Assembly (NCBI GenBank): GCA_965221835.1
Contig: OZ244916.1
Span: 1,612,001-1,676,000 of the forward strand
Direction of reading: 5' to 3'
Length of the DNA: 64,000 nucleotides
Source of the DNA: Persebacter sp965221835
GTDB lineage: Bacteria; Pseudomonadota; Gammaproteobacteria; Tethybacterales; Persebacteraceae
Below are positions 41,503-49,853 of the stretch, piece after piece (position 1 is the first letter of the stretch; each line of letters starts with the position of its first letter). The notes below the pieces were generated by a model, which made no database searches, was not told the origin of the DNA, and saw only the letters and a program-made list of their open reading frames with translations. Position numbers and translations under genes: made by a program.

Positions 41503-42183
41503 ATGAGATTATCTCAAACATACGCCGACCATTCGGCAGAACTGCTGACAATGGTGAACTACATAATGGGGGCGGACGGATTGCCGACCGAAGATGCAAT
41601 TCGTCTCGGAATTGATGCAAACGATATTGCGGAAATTTCACAACTCCGCTTGCAATTTGAATCCGCCTATCAAGTGTATAAAAATCCGAACACGCATAAC
41701 GCAATTACGATAGGCGAAATGCGGATAGCGGACAACAACGCCTACACGGTAGTTTTGCCGTTTCGTCAGCGGATAAAAATGGGTAAGGCAGAACTCACGC
41801 CCGCCGATTATGAAAATCTCGGAATCCACGAAGACAAAGCAACGCGTACACCCGCCGAACTTCCGACTGATGTACCGACTCTTGTTATTGTGGAAATTCG
41901 TCCGATGGCGATAACTTTTGAGGCAACGGAACAAAGCACGGAAGCGGTGAACCGATTGCGGTTGCCGAAACGCTGCCGCATAGCCCGAGAAATGGCGATT
42001 GTCCCGCAGGGAACTGAACCGACGGAAACCGATTATCATTCGTTAGATACTGCGGGGCATAGCCGTTTTACGATTATGTTTAACGCCGCCGAAGTTGGAA
42101 TGAATGCGTATGTCCGAATCGCGTACGAAAATACGGCGGGGCGGGGTCCGTTTTCTATGCCAGAACGTGCAGTAATCGCCTGA
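41503..42183 (+). CDS. Hypothetical protein with a possible FN3-like C-terminal domain
   Basis: A 226-residue protein I do not recognise. It has no signal peptide. The N-terminal half is helical (RLSQTYADHSAELLTMVNYI; ISQLRLQFESAYQVYKN); the second half looks beta-rich and ends AYVRIAYENTAGRGPFSMPE, similar to the last strands of fibronectin type III-like domains in small unknown proteins. The ATG at 41503 has AAAGGAAAT at 8 bases. The frame stays open leftward through the 21-bp array to an ATG at 41212, but the ribosome-binding site argues for 41503. It is followed by a strong terminator and then the truncated napA. Likely accessory cargo. Confidence 0.65.
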   Translation: MRLSQTYADHSAELLTMVNYIMGADGLPTEDAIRLGIDANDIAEISQLRLQFESAYQVYKNPNTHNAITIGEMRIADNNAYTVVLPFRQRIKMGKAELTPADYENLGIHEDKATRTPAELPTDVPTLVIVEIRPMAITFEATEQSTEAVNRLRLPKRCRIAREMAIVPQGTEPTETDYHSLDTAGHSRFTIMFNAAEVGMNAYVRIAYENTAGRGPFSMPERAVIA

Positions 42184-42196
42184 TTACAAAAACAAA

Positions 42197-42240
42197 CAAA
42201 AACGGCGGATGGGAGAAAGAATCCCGTCCGCCGTTTTCTT
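42197..42240 (+). terminator. Terminator after the 226-residue gene
   Basis: An 11-bp stem AAAACGGCGGA (42199-42209)/TCCGCCGTTTT (42227-42237), extended inward by GGGA/TCCC, is followed by CTTTT. It ends ~40 bases before the first NapA-like codon, so the truncated napA has no visible promoter of its own. Confidence 0.85.
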
Positions 42241-42281
42241 TTGCAAAAACAAGTTTATCGGCGGGCGGCGATGGAATCGGC

Positions 42282-44342
42282 ATGTTCGGTTCCGGACAAT
42301 GGACGGTGTGGGAGGGATACGCCGCTGTCAAACTGATGAAGGCGGGTTTTCGTTCCAACAACATAGATCCGAACGCCCGTCATTGTATGGCGTCCGCTGT
42401 GGCGGCGATGATTCGCACTTTCGGAATTGACGAACCGCCGGGTTGCTACGACGACATAGAAGCCGCGGACGCGTTCGTGTTGTGGGGATCCAATATGTCG
42501 GAAATGCATCCGATATTGTGGTCGCGAGTCGCCGACCGCCGCCTGTCCAATCCGCATGTAAAAGTCGCGGTACTTTCGGTATTTGAAAACCGTTCTTTTG
42601 AACTCGCCGATTTGCCGATTGTTTTTAAGCCGCAAAGCGATCTCGCCGTGTTGAACGGAATCGCCAATCTTATTATTAAAAGCGGGCGGGTCAATCATGA
42701 TTTCGTCCGGCGGCATGCGGTTTTTCGCCGCGCCAACACCGATATCGGATACGGATTGCGCGAGTCGCATCCGCTGCAAAAATCGTCCGCAAACGCGGCG
42801 GCGGCGGGCGGTTCTTCGCCGATGACTTTTGCGGAATACGCCGCTTTTGTCGCCGAGTACACGCCGCAACGGGTGCAAGAGTTGTCCGGCGTGGACGAAG
42901 ATGCGTTGCGCCGTCTCGCCGATTTGTACGCCGATCCCGACATTAAAATAACTTCGTTTTGGACGATGGGATTTAACCAACACACGCGCGGCGTTTGGTG
43001 CAATCATTTGGTGTACAATTTGCATTTGTTGACCGGCAAAATTTCGTCGCCGGGCAACTCGCCGTTTTCGCTGACCGGTCAACCTTCCGCTTGCGGGACG
43101 GCGCGCGAAGTTGGCACTTTTTCGCATCGTCTGCCCGCCGATATGGTTGTCGCCAATCCCGAACACCGTGCGCGTGCCGAAAAAATATGGCAACTGCCGC
43201 CGGGCGTTATTCCGGCGAAACCCGGGCGGCATGCGGTTGCCCAAAATCGCGCCTTGCGGGATGGCGATATTAACGCCTACTGGGTGATGGTCAACAATAA
43301 TATGCAGGCGGCGGCGAATATGCTGGAAGAAGGGTATCCGGGCTATCGCAATCCGAAAAACTTTATCGTCGTTTCCGATGCCTATCCGACTTTGACGGCG
43401 CAAACCGCCGACCTGATTTTGCCGACTGCAATGTGGGTGGAAAAAGAAGGCGCGTACGGCAATTCGGAACGGCGCACTCAGTTTTGGCGGCAACTTGTCC
43501 GCGCGCCCGGCGAATCGCGTTCCGATTTGTGGCAACTAATGGAGTTTTCCAAACGATTCAAAACGGAAGAAACTTGGACGGAAGAAGTTTTGCGGGCGCA
43601 TCCGTCCTATCGCGGCAAAACGCTGTACGAAGTTTTGTTTTTGAACGGCGCGGTCGACCGGTTTCCCGTATCCGACATTCCGGCGGAATACGAAAATCAC
43701 GAAGCCGATGCTTTCGGTTTTTATCCGCAAAAAGGATTGTTTGAAGAATACGCCGCTTTCGGGCGCGGCAAGGCGCACGACCTCGCGGATTTTGAAACCT
43801 ATCATCGCACGCGCGGTTTGCGTTGGCCGGTGGTGGACGGACGCGAAACGCGCTGGCGTTTTCGTGCCGGCGAAGATCGCTATGTGCCGTCTGCCGAAAA
43901 AGATGTTTATTTTTACGGACACGCCGACGGACGCGCGCGCATTTTTGCCGCACCGTTTGAACCGGCGGCGGAATCGCCCGACGACGATTATCCTTTTTGG
44001 CTTTGCACCGGCAGAGTTTTGGAACATTGGCATTCCGGTTCCATGACGGCGCGCACGCCGGAGTTGCATCGGGCGATGCCGCAAGCGTTAATTTATATGC
44101 ATCCCGATGATGCGCGGCGTTTGGAGTTGCGGCGCGGCGGTGCGGCGGTCGTAGAATCGCGGCGCGGCGAAATGCGCGCGCGGGTGGAAACGCGCGGACG
44201 AAACCGTCCGCCGCCGGGATTGATTTTTGTACCTTGGTTTGACGCCGGGCGGCTGATTAACAAAATTACGTTGGACGCCACGGATCCGATTTCCAAACAA
44301 ACGGATTTTAAGAAATGCGCGGTTCGTATTCGGCGCGTCTGA
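42282..44342 (+). CDS. napA: Periplasmic nitrate reductase NapA, 5'-truncated
   Basis: The molybdopterin-containing large subunit of periplasmic nitrate reductase, missing its N-terminus. The frame opens at MFGSGQWTVWEGYAAVKLMK, equivalent to about residue 143 of the 828-residue E. coli protein, and from there aligns to the end (NNIDPNARHCMASAV with the molybdenum-ligand Cys; FNQHTRGVWCNHLVYNLHLL; C-terminal QTDFKKCAVRIRRV). The Tat signal and the [4Fe-4S] Cys motif are absent. Upstream is the terminator of an unrelated gene; the in-frame codons before the ATG match NapA for only two residues (IG). It should be inactive unless the missing part is supplied elsewhere. napB and napC follow intact. 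Confidence 0.85.
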   Translation: MFGSGQWTVWEGYAAVKLMKAGFRSNNIDPNARHCMASAVAAMIRTFGIDEPPGCYDDIEAADAFVLWGSNMSEMHPILWSRVADRRLSNPHVKVAVLSVFENRSFELADLPIVFKPQSDLAVLNGIANLIIKSGRVNHDFVRRHAVFRRANTDIGYGLRESHPLQKSSANAAAAGGSSPMTFAEYAAFVAEYTPQRVQELSGVDEDALRRLADLYADPDIKITSFWTMGFNQHTRGVWCNHLVYNLHLLTGKISSPGNSPFSLTGQPSACGTAREVGTFSHRLPADMVVANPEHRARAEKIWQLPPGVIPAKPGRHAVAQNRALRDGDINAYWVMVNNNMQAAANMLEEGYPGYRNPKNFIVVSDAYPTLTAQTADLILPTAMWVEKEGAYGNSERRTQFWRQLVRAPGESRSDLWQLMEFSKRFKTEETWTEEVLRAHPSYRGKTLYEVLFLNGAVDRFPVSDIPAEYENHEADAFGFYPQKGLFEEYAAFGRGKAHDLADFETYHRTRGLRWPVVDGRETRWRFRAGEDRYVPSAEKDVYFYGHADGRARIFAAPFEPAAESPDDDYPFWLCTGRVLEHWHSGSMTARTPELHRAMPQALIYMHPDDARRLELRRGGAAVVESRRGEMRARVETRGRNRPPPGLIFVPWFDAGRLINKITLDATDPISKQTDFKKCAVRIRRV

Positions 44343-44758
44343 TTGTTTTTTGTCTGGCGTTGTCTGCGGCGGCGGCGGCGCAACAACCTATCGGCGGGCG
44401 CCGCGATTTGCCGATAGACATTTCCGCACCGCCGCCGCCGATTGCGCCGCATGAAGACCGCGACATTCGCCGTGCGCGCGCCTATCCCGAACAGCCGCCG
44501 ACCATTCCGCACGCGATTGAAGGGTACGAAATCAGCGTACGCGGCAACAAATGTTTGTCGTGTCATTCGCGTCGCCGTGCGGCGGCAACCGGCGCACCGA
44601 TGGCGGGCGTTTCGCATTTTCGCGGACGCGATATGCAAATTCGTTCCGAAATTTCACCGGCGCGATATTTTTGTACGCAGTGTCATGTACCGCAAACCGC
44701 CGCACCGCCGCCGGTCGCCAACGATTTTATTGACGGCGCGGATTTGCCGGCGGAATAA
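44315..44758 (+). CDS. napB: Nitrate reductase cytochrome c-type subunit NapB
   Basis: The dihaem periplasmic electron-transfer subunit of nitrate reductase. A signal peptide (RLIVFCLALSAAAAAQ) leads to the mature start QPIGGRRDL. Two haem-binding motifs are present: CLSCH (residues ~80-84) and CTQCH (~127-131), with further His ligands in the SHFRGRD region. Length 147 is usual. It overlaps the napA end by 28 bases in another frame and is followed 3 bases later by napC. It is complete, unlike napA, so loss of napA's 5' end was probably recent or is an assembly break. Confidence 0.92.
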   Translation: MRGSYSARLIVFCLALSAAAAAQQPIGGRRDLPIDISAPPPPIAPHEDRDIRRARAYPEQPPTIPHAIEGYEISVRGNKCLSCHSRRRAAATGAPMAGVSHFRGRDMQIRSEISPARYFCTQCHVPQTAAPPPVANDFIDGADLPAE

Positions 44759-44761
44759 GTG

Positions 44762-45352
44762 ATGCGGCGAACGGCGAAAGAGATTTTGCGCGCCGTTTTG
44801 CGTCCGGCGGTTTGTCTATCGCTGGGTTTTTTAACCGCCGGAGGATTTGCGGCGGGCGTTTTGTTTTGGGGCGGATTCAACACCGCGTTGGAGTTGACGA
44901 ACACCGAGACGTTTTGCATTTCCTGTCACGAAATGCGCGACAATGTTTATGCGGAATTGCAGCGGACGGTGCATTATACGAATCGTTCCGGCGTACGCGC
45001 GACTTGTCCGGATTGTCATGTGCCGTACGAATGGACGGATAAAATCGCGCGCAAAGTCGCCGCCTCCAAAGAGGTTTGGGGTTGGGTTTTCGGCGTCATC
45101 AACACGCGCGAAAAATTTCAAGCGCACCGCCGCGAAATGGCTGAACGGGAATGGAAGCGATTGAAAGAAAACGATTCTTTGGAATGCCGCAACTGCCATC
45201 GTTTTGAATCCATGGATTTCGCCGCACAATCGCCGCGCGCCGCCGAATTTCACCGCCGCGGCATCGCCGAACAGGGATTGACTTGCATAGATTGCCACAA
45301 AGGAATCGCTCACGAACTCCCCGACATGACCGGCGTCCCCGGCTGGCAATAA
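44762..45352 (+). CDS. napC: NapC/NirT-family tetrahaem cytochrome c quinol dehydrogenase
   Basis: A membrane-anchored tetrahaem cytochrome that takes electrons from quinol and passes them to NapB. An N-terminal membrane helix (CLSLGFLTAGGFAAGVLFWG) precedes four CxxCH motifs: CISCH, CPDCH, CRNCH and CIDCH. The 196-residue length fits NapC. The ATG at 44762 has GGCGGA about 8 bases upstream; a GTG one codon earlier is possible. It ends the nap cluster; napD, napF and napGH are absent from the window. Confidence 0.92.
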   Translation: MRRTAKEILRAVLRPAVCLSLGFLTAGGFAAGVLFWGGFNTALELTNTETFCISCHEMRDNVYAELQRTVHYTNRSGVRATCPDCHVPYEWTDKIARKVAASKEVWGWVFGVINTREKFQAHRREMAEREWKRLKENDSLECRNCHRFESMDFAAQSPRAAEFHRRGIAEQGLTCIDCHKGIAHELPDMTGVPGWQ

Positions 45353-45412
45353 CCTTTTTTTCCACAATTTAATTTTTACGCCGGATTCCAATTTTCGCAA
45401 AGGCGAAATGGC

Positions 45413-45572
45413 GAAAATAAAGTTTACCATTTCCGCAAAGGCGGCGGAATTTCACCGAAAATAAAGTTTACCATTTCCGCAAAAGGCGGCGGAATTTCAC
45501 CGAAAATAAAGTTTACTATTTCCGAAAAAGGCGGCGGAATTTCACCGAAAATAAAGTTTACCATTTCCGCAA
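45413..45572. repeat. 45-bp tandem repeat, four copies
   Basis: GAAAATAAAGTTTACCATTT begins at 45413, 45457, 45502 and 45547 (spacing 44, 45, 45), each followed by CCGCAAAGGCGGCGGAATTT or a close variant. A period of 45 is 15 codons, giving a repeated minus-strand peptide (VNFIFGEIPPP) in an unsupported frame. It lies in the 470-base gap between napC and fdxA. Confidence 0.9.
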
Positions 45573-45653
45573 AGGCGGGAATGGAAAGTTCTTTTTTTCT
45601 CTTTCCGTCGACTAAGTTATTTTTTCCGAAATAACGAATTTGCAAGAAATCTT

Positions 45654-45749
45654 AAAACATTTTTCCGAGACCGATTAAAACATTTTTGAGAAATCTTAAA
45701 ACATTTTCCGAGACCGGTTAAAACATTTGCAAGAAATCTTAAAACATTT
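45654..45749. repeat. Degenerate 21-22-bp repeats with AAAACATTT, locus 3
   Basis: AAAACATTT occurs at 45654, 45677, 45698, 45720 and 45741 (spacing 23, 21, 22, 21), alternately followed by CCGAGACCG and by GAGAAATCTT or GCAAGAAATCTT. CATTT-CCGAGACC matches the degenerate last unit of locus 2 (41408), so this looks like a decayed member of the same family. The rest of the gap before fdxA has only the fdxA promoter. Confidence 0.75.
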
Positions 45750-45798
45750 GCGGGGAATGGAATCGGGGCGGCGTTATTATTTTTGTCGGGAAGTTTTG

Positions 45799-45804
45799 TA
45801 TAAT
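45799..45804 (+). promoter_or_regulatory. -10 box of fdxA
   Basis: TATAAT ends 18 bases before the fdxA ATG, with AAAGGAGG between. This gene therefore has a conventional short leader with a strong ribosome-binding site, in contrast to the leaderless genes of the window. Confidence 0.55.
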
Positions 45805-45822
45805 CGCATAAAAGGAGGATAA

Positions 45823-46146
45823 ATGACTTATATCGTTTTGGACAAATGTATCCGATGTAAATATACCGATTGCGTGGAAGTGTGTCCGGTGGATTGCTTT
45901 CACGAAGGCCCGAATATGCTGGCGATTGATCCCGAAGAATGCATAGATTGCTCGCTGTGCGTGCCGGAATGCCCCGTCAATGCAATCGTTTCCGAAGATG
46001 AGTTGGGCGAAGAACAACAGCAGTTTTTGCAACTCAATCGCGAACTCGCCGAACAATGGCCGGTGATTTGCGAACGCAAAGAACCGCCGCCGGATGCGGA
46101 CGAATGGCGCGATGCACCCGACAAACTTAAATATCTTGAACGATAA
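45823..46146 (+). CDS. fdxA: 7Fe-type ferredoxin (FdxA)
   Basis: A small electron carrier with one [3Fe-4S] and one [4Fe-4S] cluster. The 107 residues begin TYIVLDKCIRCKYTDCVEVC and contain the second cluster motif CIDCSLCVPECP, the Cys spacing of the Azotobacter FdI-like family. AIDPEECIDC and the C-terminal acidic extension (EPPPDADEWRDAPDKLKYLE) are also family features. AAAGGAGG lies 5-6 bases before the ATG. The end of the gene is overlapped by the start of the AddB-like nuclease gene, suggesting one transcript. Confidence 0.95.
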   Translation: MTYIVLDKCIRCKYTDCVEVCPVDCFHEGPNMLAIDPEECIDCSLCVPECPVNAIVSEDELGEEQQQFLQLNRELAEQWPVICERKEPPPDADEWRDAPDKLKYLER

Positions 46147-48655
46147 TATCGCGCCTTCGCTTGTTGCCGCCGCCGCATTTTTGCGGGCGCATCCGCACAC
46201 ACTTTGCATCACCGCCCGCAATGGCGATTCTGCCGTTTTGCAAAAACTTTTGGCGGCAGACGGCGGCGGACTTTCGCCGTCTGTTATTTCAACGGACAAT
46301 TTGCAAACCGCCGCCGCATGCGTTCGCGCCCCGCATCTTGTTGTTGCCGCCCGACTTGCGGCAGTTTCCGCCGCCGCTGTTCGCCGCGAACGCATTCTCG
46401 CTGTTTATCAATTGCTCAACGATTCTTCGCCGTCTGAAAATGCCGCGATTTTATTTTCGCGTGCCGCCGCCCTCGCGGATTTTTTTGATGAGTTTGTCGA
46501 ATCGCGTCCGTCTTTGACAATTGCCGCCGATGAAATTCCGCGATTGTGCGAAGAAATGTTGCGCGAAACCGGTGCCGGATTTTCCAAACCCGAAACCGAA
46601 GTTGTGTCGCTGTTGTGGGAGTTGTTGCATTCGCGTTTGCATATTGCCCGCGATACATTGGCGGAATTCGCCCGCATTGCGCCGCCGATTGTTTTTGCGG
46701 GAAGCGAATCGCCGCGCCCGTGGATTGCCGATTTTTTGCGGCAGTGCGCGAACGGTGCCGATATATTTGCGCCGCCCGAAAGCGCACCGGACGGCGACAT
46801 TGCCGAATGGCGTCCGCCTGCTGCGCACATTGTTCGCTGTTTTGAAGGCGCCGCCCCTTCTTTGAATCGCGCTGCCGGTTTGGCGTTGACGATGGTGCGA
46901 CAATTTGCGGCGGCGGATAAATCGGTCGGCATTGTCGTCTACGACCGTTTGCTGGCGAGGCGGTTGCGGGCGCTTGCCGAAACGCGCGGAATTCGCATAC
47001 AAGACGATGGCGGATGGCGGATGGAAACATTGTCATTCGGCGGTGCGTTGCGGCAATGGTGCGATGCGGTGTTTGCATTTACCCCGGCGAGTTTCGGCGC
47101 GATTTTGTCGCCGCCGTTTTGGCGATACGATTCGCATCGCGCCGATGCCGCAGAAGAATGGCGGCAACTTGTTGCGGGCGATAAATCGTTGCCGAATTCG
47201 TTGCGCGATTTTGAACAAGCGCGATTTGCAAATGCGGCATTTGCGCCGATTGCCGAAAAGTTGGCGGCGGCGCGGGATAAATGTCCGTCCGCGGCGACTC
47301 CGCGCGAATGGACGCGGTGGCTTCTCGCACATTCGGCGGCGGCAGCGGCGGCGTGGCGCGATGATCCGGTTGCGGCGCGATTGCGCGCAAAACTCGCGGC
47401 GGCGGATGGCGAATCGCGTTTGACTGCATCCGCTTTTCGCGCGTGGTTGCAGATGTTTATGCGCACCGAAACCGGCGGCGGCGGCGATGTTTCCGGTCGC
47501 GCGTGTTTTGTTTTGCCGACAACTTTGCGGCGTTTTGATTCGCTTATTTTGCTCGGCGCACACGGCGGCAACTTGCCGGTTGCGCCCGATTTATTTTGGG
47601 GCGAAAACGGACGGCGGGCGATGCAATTGCCGTCCCGCGAAACGGAAATCGCCCGTCAACTCGCGCAATTCGCCCGCCTGATAAAATCGCATTCGCACAT
47701 TGCCGCAGTGCGGTACGAAACTGGACACGGGCGCGATTGTGCGCCTTCGCCTTTTTGGACTTTGCTGACGGACGAAATTAAAAACAACGGCGGCGTTGTG
47801 GAAATAATCGCGCCGCCGCCCGCGCAATCTTCCCGTCTTTCTGTTTGTCCGCCGCCGCCTGCCGCCGGACGATTGCGCGCGCCGCCGGATTCCGTGTGGA
47901 TTACTGCCGCCGCCGATTTAATGCGCTGTCCGTATCGTTTTTTTGCGCATCATCTTTTGCGGCTGGACGAAAGCGAGGAAGACGATATTTTATTACCCGC
48001 CCGGCGCGGCGCGTTGTTGCATCGCGGATTGAAAAACTTTATTGAAAATGCGGGAGACGAAACCGATGCCGACAAACTTTTTGCGTTGTGGAAAACGACT
48101 CTCGCCGCATTGCCTGCAACCCGCGCGGGCGCGAAACTCGCCGTTCAGCATTGGATTTTGCGCGGCGCGTTATTTGTCCGCAACGAAGCCGCACGGCGTG
48201 CCGAGGGATGGGCACCGGATGCGTTGGAATGTGCGGCGGAAACGATACTCCCGCCGCGATATGGCGGTTTTGCATTGCGCGGGCGGATAGACCGCATAGA
48301 CCGCAATAGCCGCACCGGAGAATGGACGATTACCGATTATAAAAGCGGCGGTGCGCCTAACAAAAAAGCGATGCAAACCGGCGAAGAACCGCAACTGCCG
48401 CTGTATGAAATTGTTGCCGGCAAACCGCAAGCGCGATGGCGAATTTGCCGTCCGGCGGATGATGCGAAAACTATTGAAACCGGCGGAGACGCGTTGCGCA
48501 TTGCCGCACGATTGCGCATTGCCGCCGCGCAAATTGTCGGCGGCGCACCGCTTTGCGCCCGCAAAAGCGACGAATGTGTCGGATGTGCCGCCCGCCGATT
48601 GTGCCGCCGCGATCATTGGCGGACGGAAGCGATTGACGAAAACGCCGCACATTAA
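46112..48655 (+). CDS. PD-(D/E)XK nuclease family protein, AddB-like
   Basis: An 847-residue protein with a C-terminal RecB/AddB-type nuclease domain: FALRGRIDRIDRNSRTGEW then TITDYKSGG (the D and D-x-K residues). Cys residues at DLMRCPYRFF and the end cluster CVGCAARRLC fit the iron-sulphur staple of AddB. The long N-terminal part is a degenerate helicase-like region with no Walker A motif, as in AddB-type subunits of alpha- and gammaproteobacteria. The role is probably double-strand break processing. Its partner AddA is not adjacent. The start is uncertain: ATG 46112 lies inside fdxA; a TTG at 46136 is an alternative. Confidence 0.82.
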   Translation: MHPTNLNILNDNIAPSLVAAAAFLRAHPHTLCITARNGDSAVLQKLLAADGGGLSPSVISTDNLQTAAACVRAPHLVVAARLAAVSAAAVRRERILAVYQLLNDSSPSENAAILFSRAAALADFFDEFVESRPSLTIAADEIPRLCEEMLRETGAGFSKPETEVVSLLWELLHSRLHIARDTLAEFARIAPPIVFAGSESPRPWIADFLRQCANGADIFAPPESAPDGDIAEWRPPAAHIVRCFEGAAPSLNRAAGLALTMVRQFAAADKSVGIVVYDRLLARRLRALAETRGIRIQDDGGWRMETLSFGGALRQWCDAVFAFTPASFGAILSPPFWRYDSHRADAAEEWRQLVAGDKSLPNSLRDFEQARFANAAFAPIAEKLAAARDKCPSAATPREWTRWLLAHSAAAAAAWRDDPVAARLRAKLAAADGESRLTASAFRAWLQMFMRTETGGGGDVSGRACFVLPTTLRRFDSLILLGAHGGNLPVAPDLFWGENGRRAMQLPSRETEIARQLAQFARLIKSHSHIAAVRYETGHGRDCAPSPFWTLLTDEIKNNGGVVEIIAPPPAQSSRLSVCPPPPAAGRLRAPPDSVWITAAADLMRCPYRFFAHHLLRLDESEEDDILLPARRGALLHRGLKNFIENAGDETDADKLFALWKTTLAALPATRAGAKLAVQHWILRGALFVRNEAARRAEGWAPDALECAAETILPPRYGGFALRGRIDRIDRNSRTGEWTITDYKSGGAPNKKAMQTGEEPQLPLYEIVAGKPQARWRICRPADDAKTIETGGDALRIAARLRIAAAQIVGGAPLCARKSDECVGCAARRLCRRDHWRTEAIDENAAH

Positions 48656-48656
48656 G

Positions 48657-48662
48657 TAAAAT
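48657..48662 (+). promoter_or_regulatory. -10-like box of tyrS, 6 bases before the start codon
   Basis: TAAAAT, then TCGCGG and the ATG at 48669. It overlaps the end of the AddB-like gene. No ribosome-binding site; leaderless transcript predicted. Confidence 0.5.
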
Positions 48663-48668
48663 TCGCGG

Positions 48669-49853
48669 ATGAAAAACGATTCTATTTTGTCGCGATTGTC
48701 GCGCGGTGCGGCGGAAGTTTTGCCGGACGGCGAACTGCAACAAAAACTCGCCCTCGGACGACCGCTGCGCATAAAAGCCGGTTTTGACCCGACGAGTCCC
48801 GATTTGCATCTCGGGCATACTGTGCTGATGCAAAAAATGCGTCATTTTCAAGATGCGGGGCATACCGTGATTTTTCTTGTCGGCGATTTTACCGCCGCTA
48901 TCGGCGATCCGAGCGGGCGTGATTCCGCCCGTCCGCCGTTGTCGCCCGCGCAAATAACCGAAAACGCCGCGACTTATGCCGCGCAGGCGTTTAAGATTTT
49001 GGACCGCGACAAAACCGAAATTCGCCGCAATTCGGAATGGTTCGGAAAAATGTCCGCCGCCGAAATGATACAACTTGCGGCGCGTCATACCGTCGCGCGA
49101 ATGTTGGAGCGGGACGATTTTTCTAAACGATACGCCGCCCGCAAAAGCATCGCGATTCACGAATTTTTATATCCGCTGGTGCAAGGTTACGATTCTGTCG
49201 CCTTGAACGCCGATGTGGAACTGGGCGGCACGGATCAAAAATTCAATCTTCTCGTCGGGCGCGAATTGCAAAAACAATACGGCGGGGCGGGGCAGTGCAT
49301 CATAACAATGCCGCTGCTGGAAGGAACGGACGGCGTCCGCAAAATGTCCAAAAGTTTCGGCAATCATATCGGCGTCGACGAAAGTGCGGAAGAAATTTAC
49401 GGCAAAACAATGTCCGTTTCGGACGATTTAATGTGGCGTTATTATGCGTTGCTTTCCGCCCGCAGCGAAGACGAAATTCGCACGATGCGCGATGCCGCAG
49501 CGGATGGCGAAAATCCGGCGCAATACAAAAAAATGTTGGCGTGCGAGTTGGCGGCGCGTTTTTGCGGGGCGAATGCCGCCGAAGCGGCGGCGACAAAATT
49601 CGCGGCGACTTTCGCGCGTGGCGAAGTACCGGCGGATATGCCCGATTATCATCCGCAGGCGGATGCGCCGTTGTTTTATGTGCTGAAAGAGGCGGGGCTT
49701 GCCGATACTTCTTCGGCGGCGAAACGGCTGATTTTGCAAGGTGCGGTCAAACTGGACGGCGATACCGTGCGCGATCCCGATTATCGTTTGCCGCGCGGAA
49801 AACGGATTACGGCGCAAGCGGGGCGGCGGCGATTTGCGCGTCTTTGTACATGA
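48669..49853 (+). CDS. tyrS: Tyrosyl-tRNA synthetase
   Basis: Charges tRNA-Tyr. The class I signature appears as HLGH in DLHLGHTVLMQKM, and KMSKS in GVRKMSKSFGNHIG (around residues 226-230). GGTDQKFNLLVGRELQKQYG and the LLEGTDG block are family features, and the C-terminal S4-like RNA-binding domain (AAKRLILQGAVKLDGDTVRD) is present. Length 394 is that of the TyrZ-like type found in many proteobacteria. The ATG follows a TAAAAT box by 6 bases without a Shine-Dalgarno sequence. The stop overlaps the start of the MFS gene (ATGA). Confidence 0.96.
   Translation: MKNDSILSRLSRGAAEVLPDGELQQKLALGRPLRIKAGFDPTSPDLHLGHTVLMQKMRHFQDAGHTVIFLVGDFTAAIGDPSGRDSARPPLSPAQITENAATYAAQAFKILDRDKTEIRRNSEWFGKMSAAEMIQLAARHTVARMLERDDFSKRYAARKSIAIHEFLYPLVQGYDSVALNADVELGGTDQKFNLLVGRELQKQYGGAGQCIITMPLLEGTDGVRKMSKSFGNHIGVDESAEEIYGKTMSVSDDLMWRYYALLSARSEDEIRTMRDAAADGENPAQYKKMLACELAARFCGANAAEAAATKFAATFARGEVPADMPDYHPQADAPLFYVLKEAGLADTSSAAKRLILQGAVKLDGDTVRDPDYRLPRGKRITAQAGRRRFARLCT

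Noticed and set aside
42255..43535. 426-codon minus-strand frame opposite napA
   Set aside because: It is antisense to strongly conserved NapA sequence and has no recognisable domain.
45424..45645. Minus-strand frame with repeated VNFIFGEIPPP
   Set aside because: It depends on the 45-bp repeat, starts at a TTG without a ribosome-binding site, and one repeat unit is 44 bp long.
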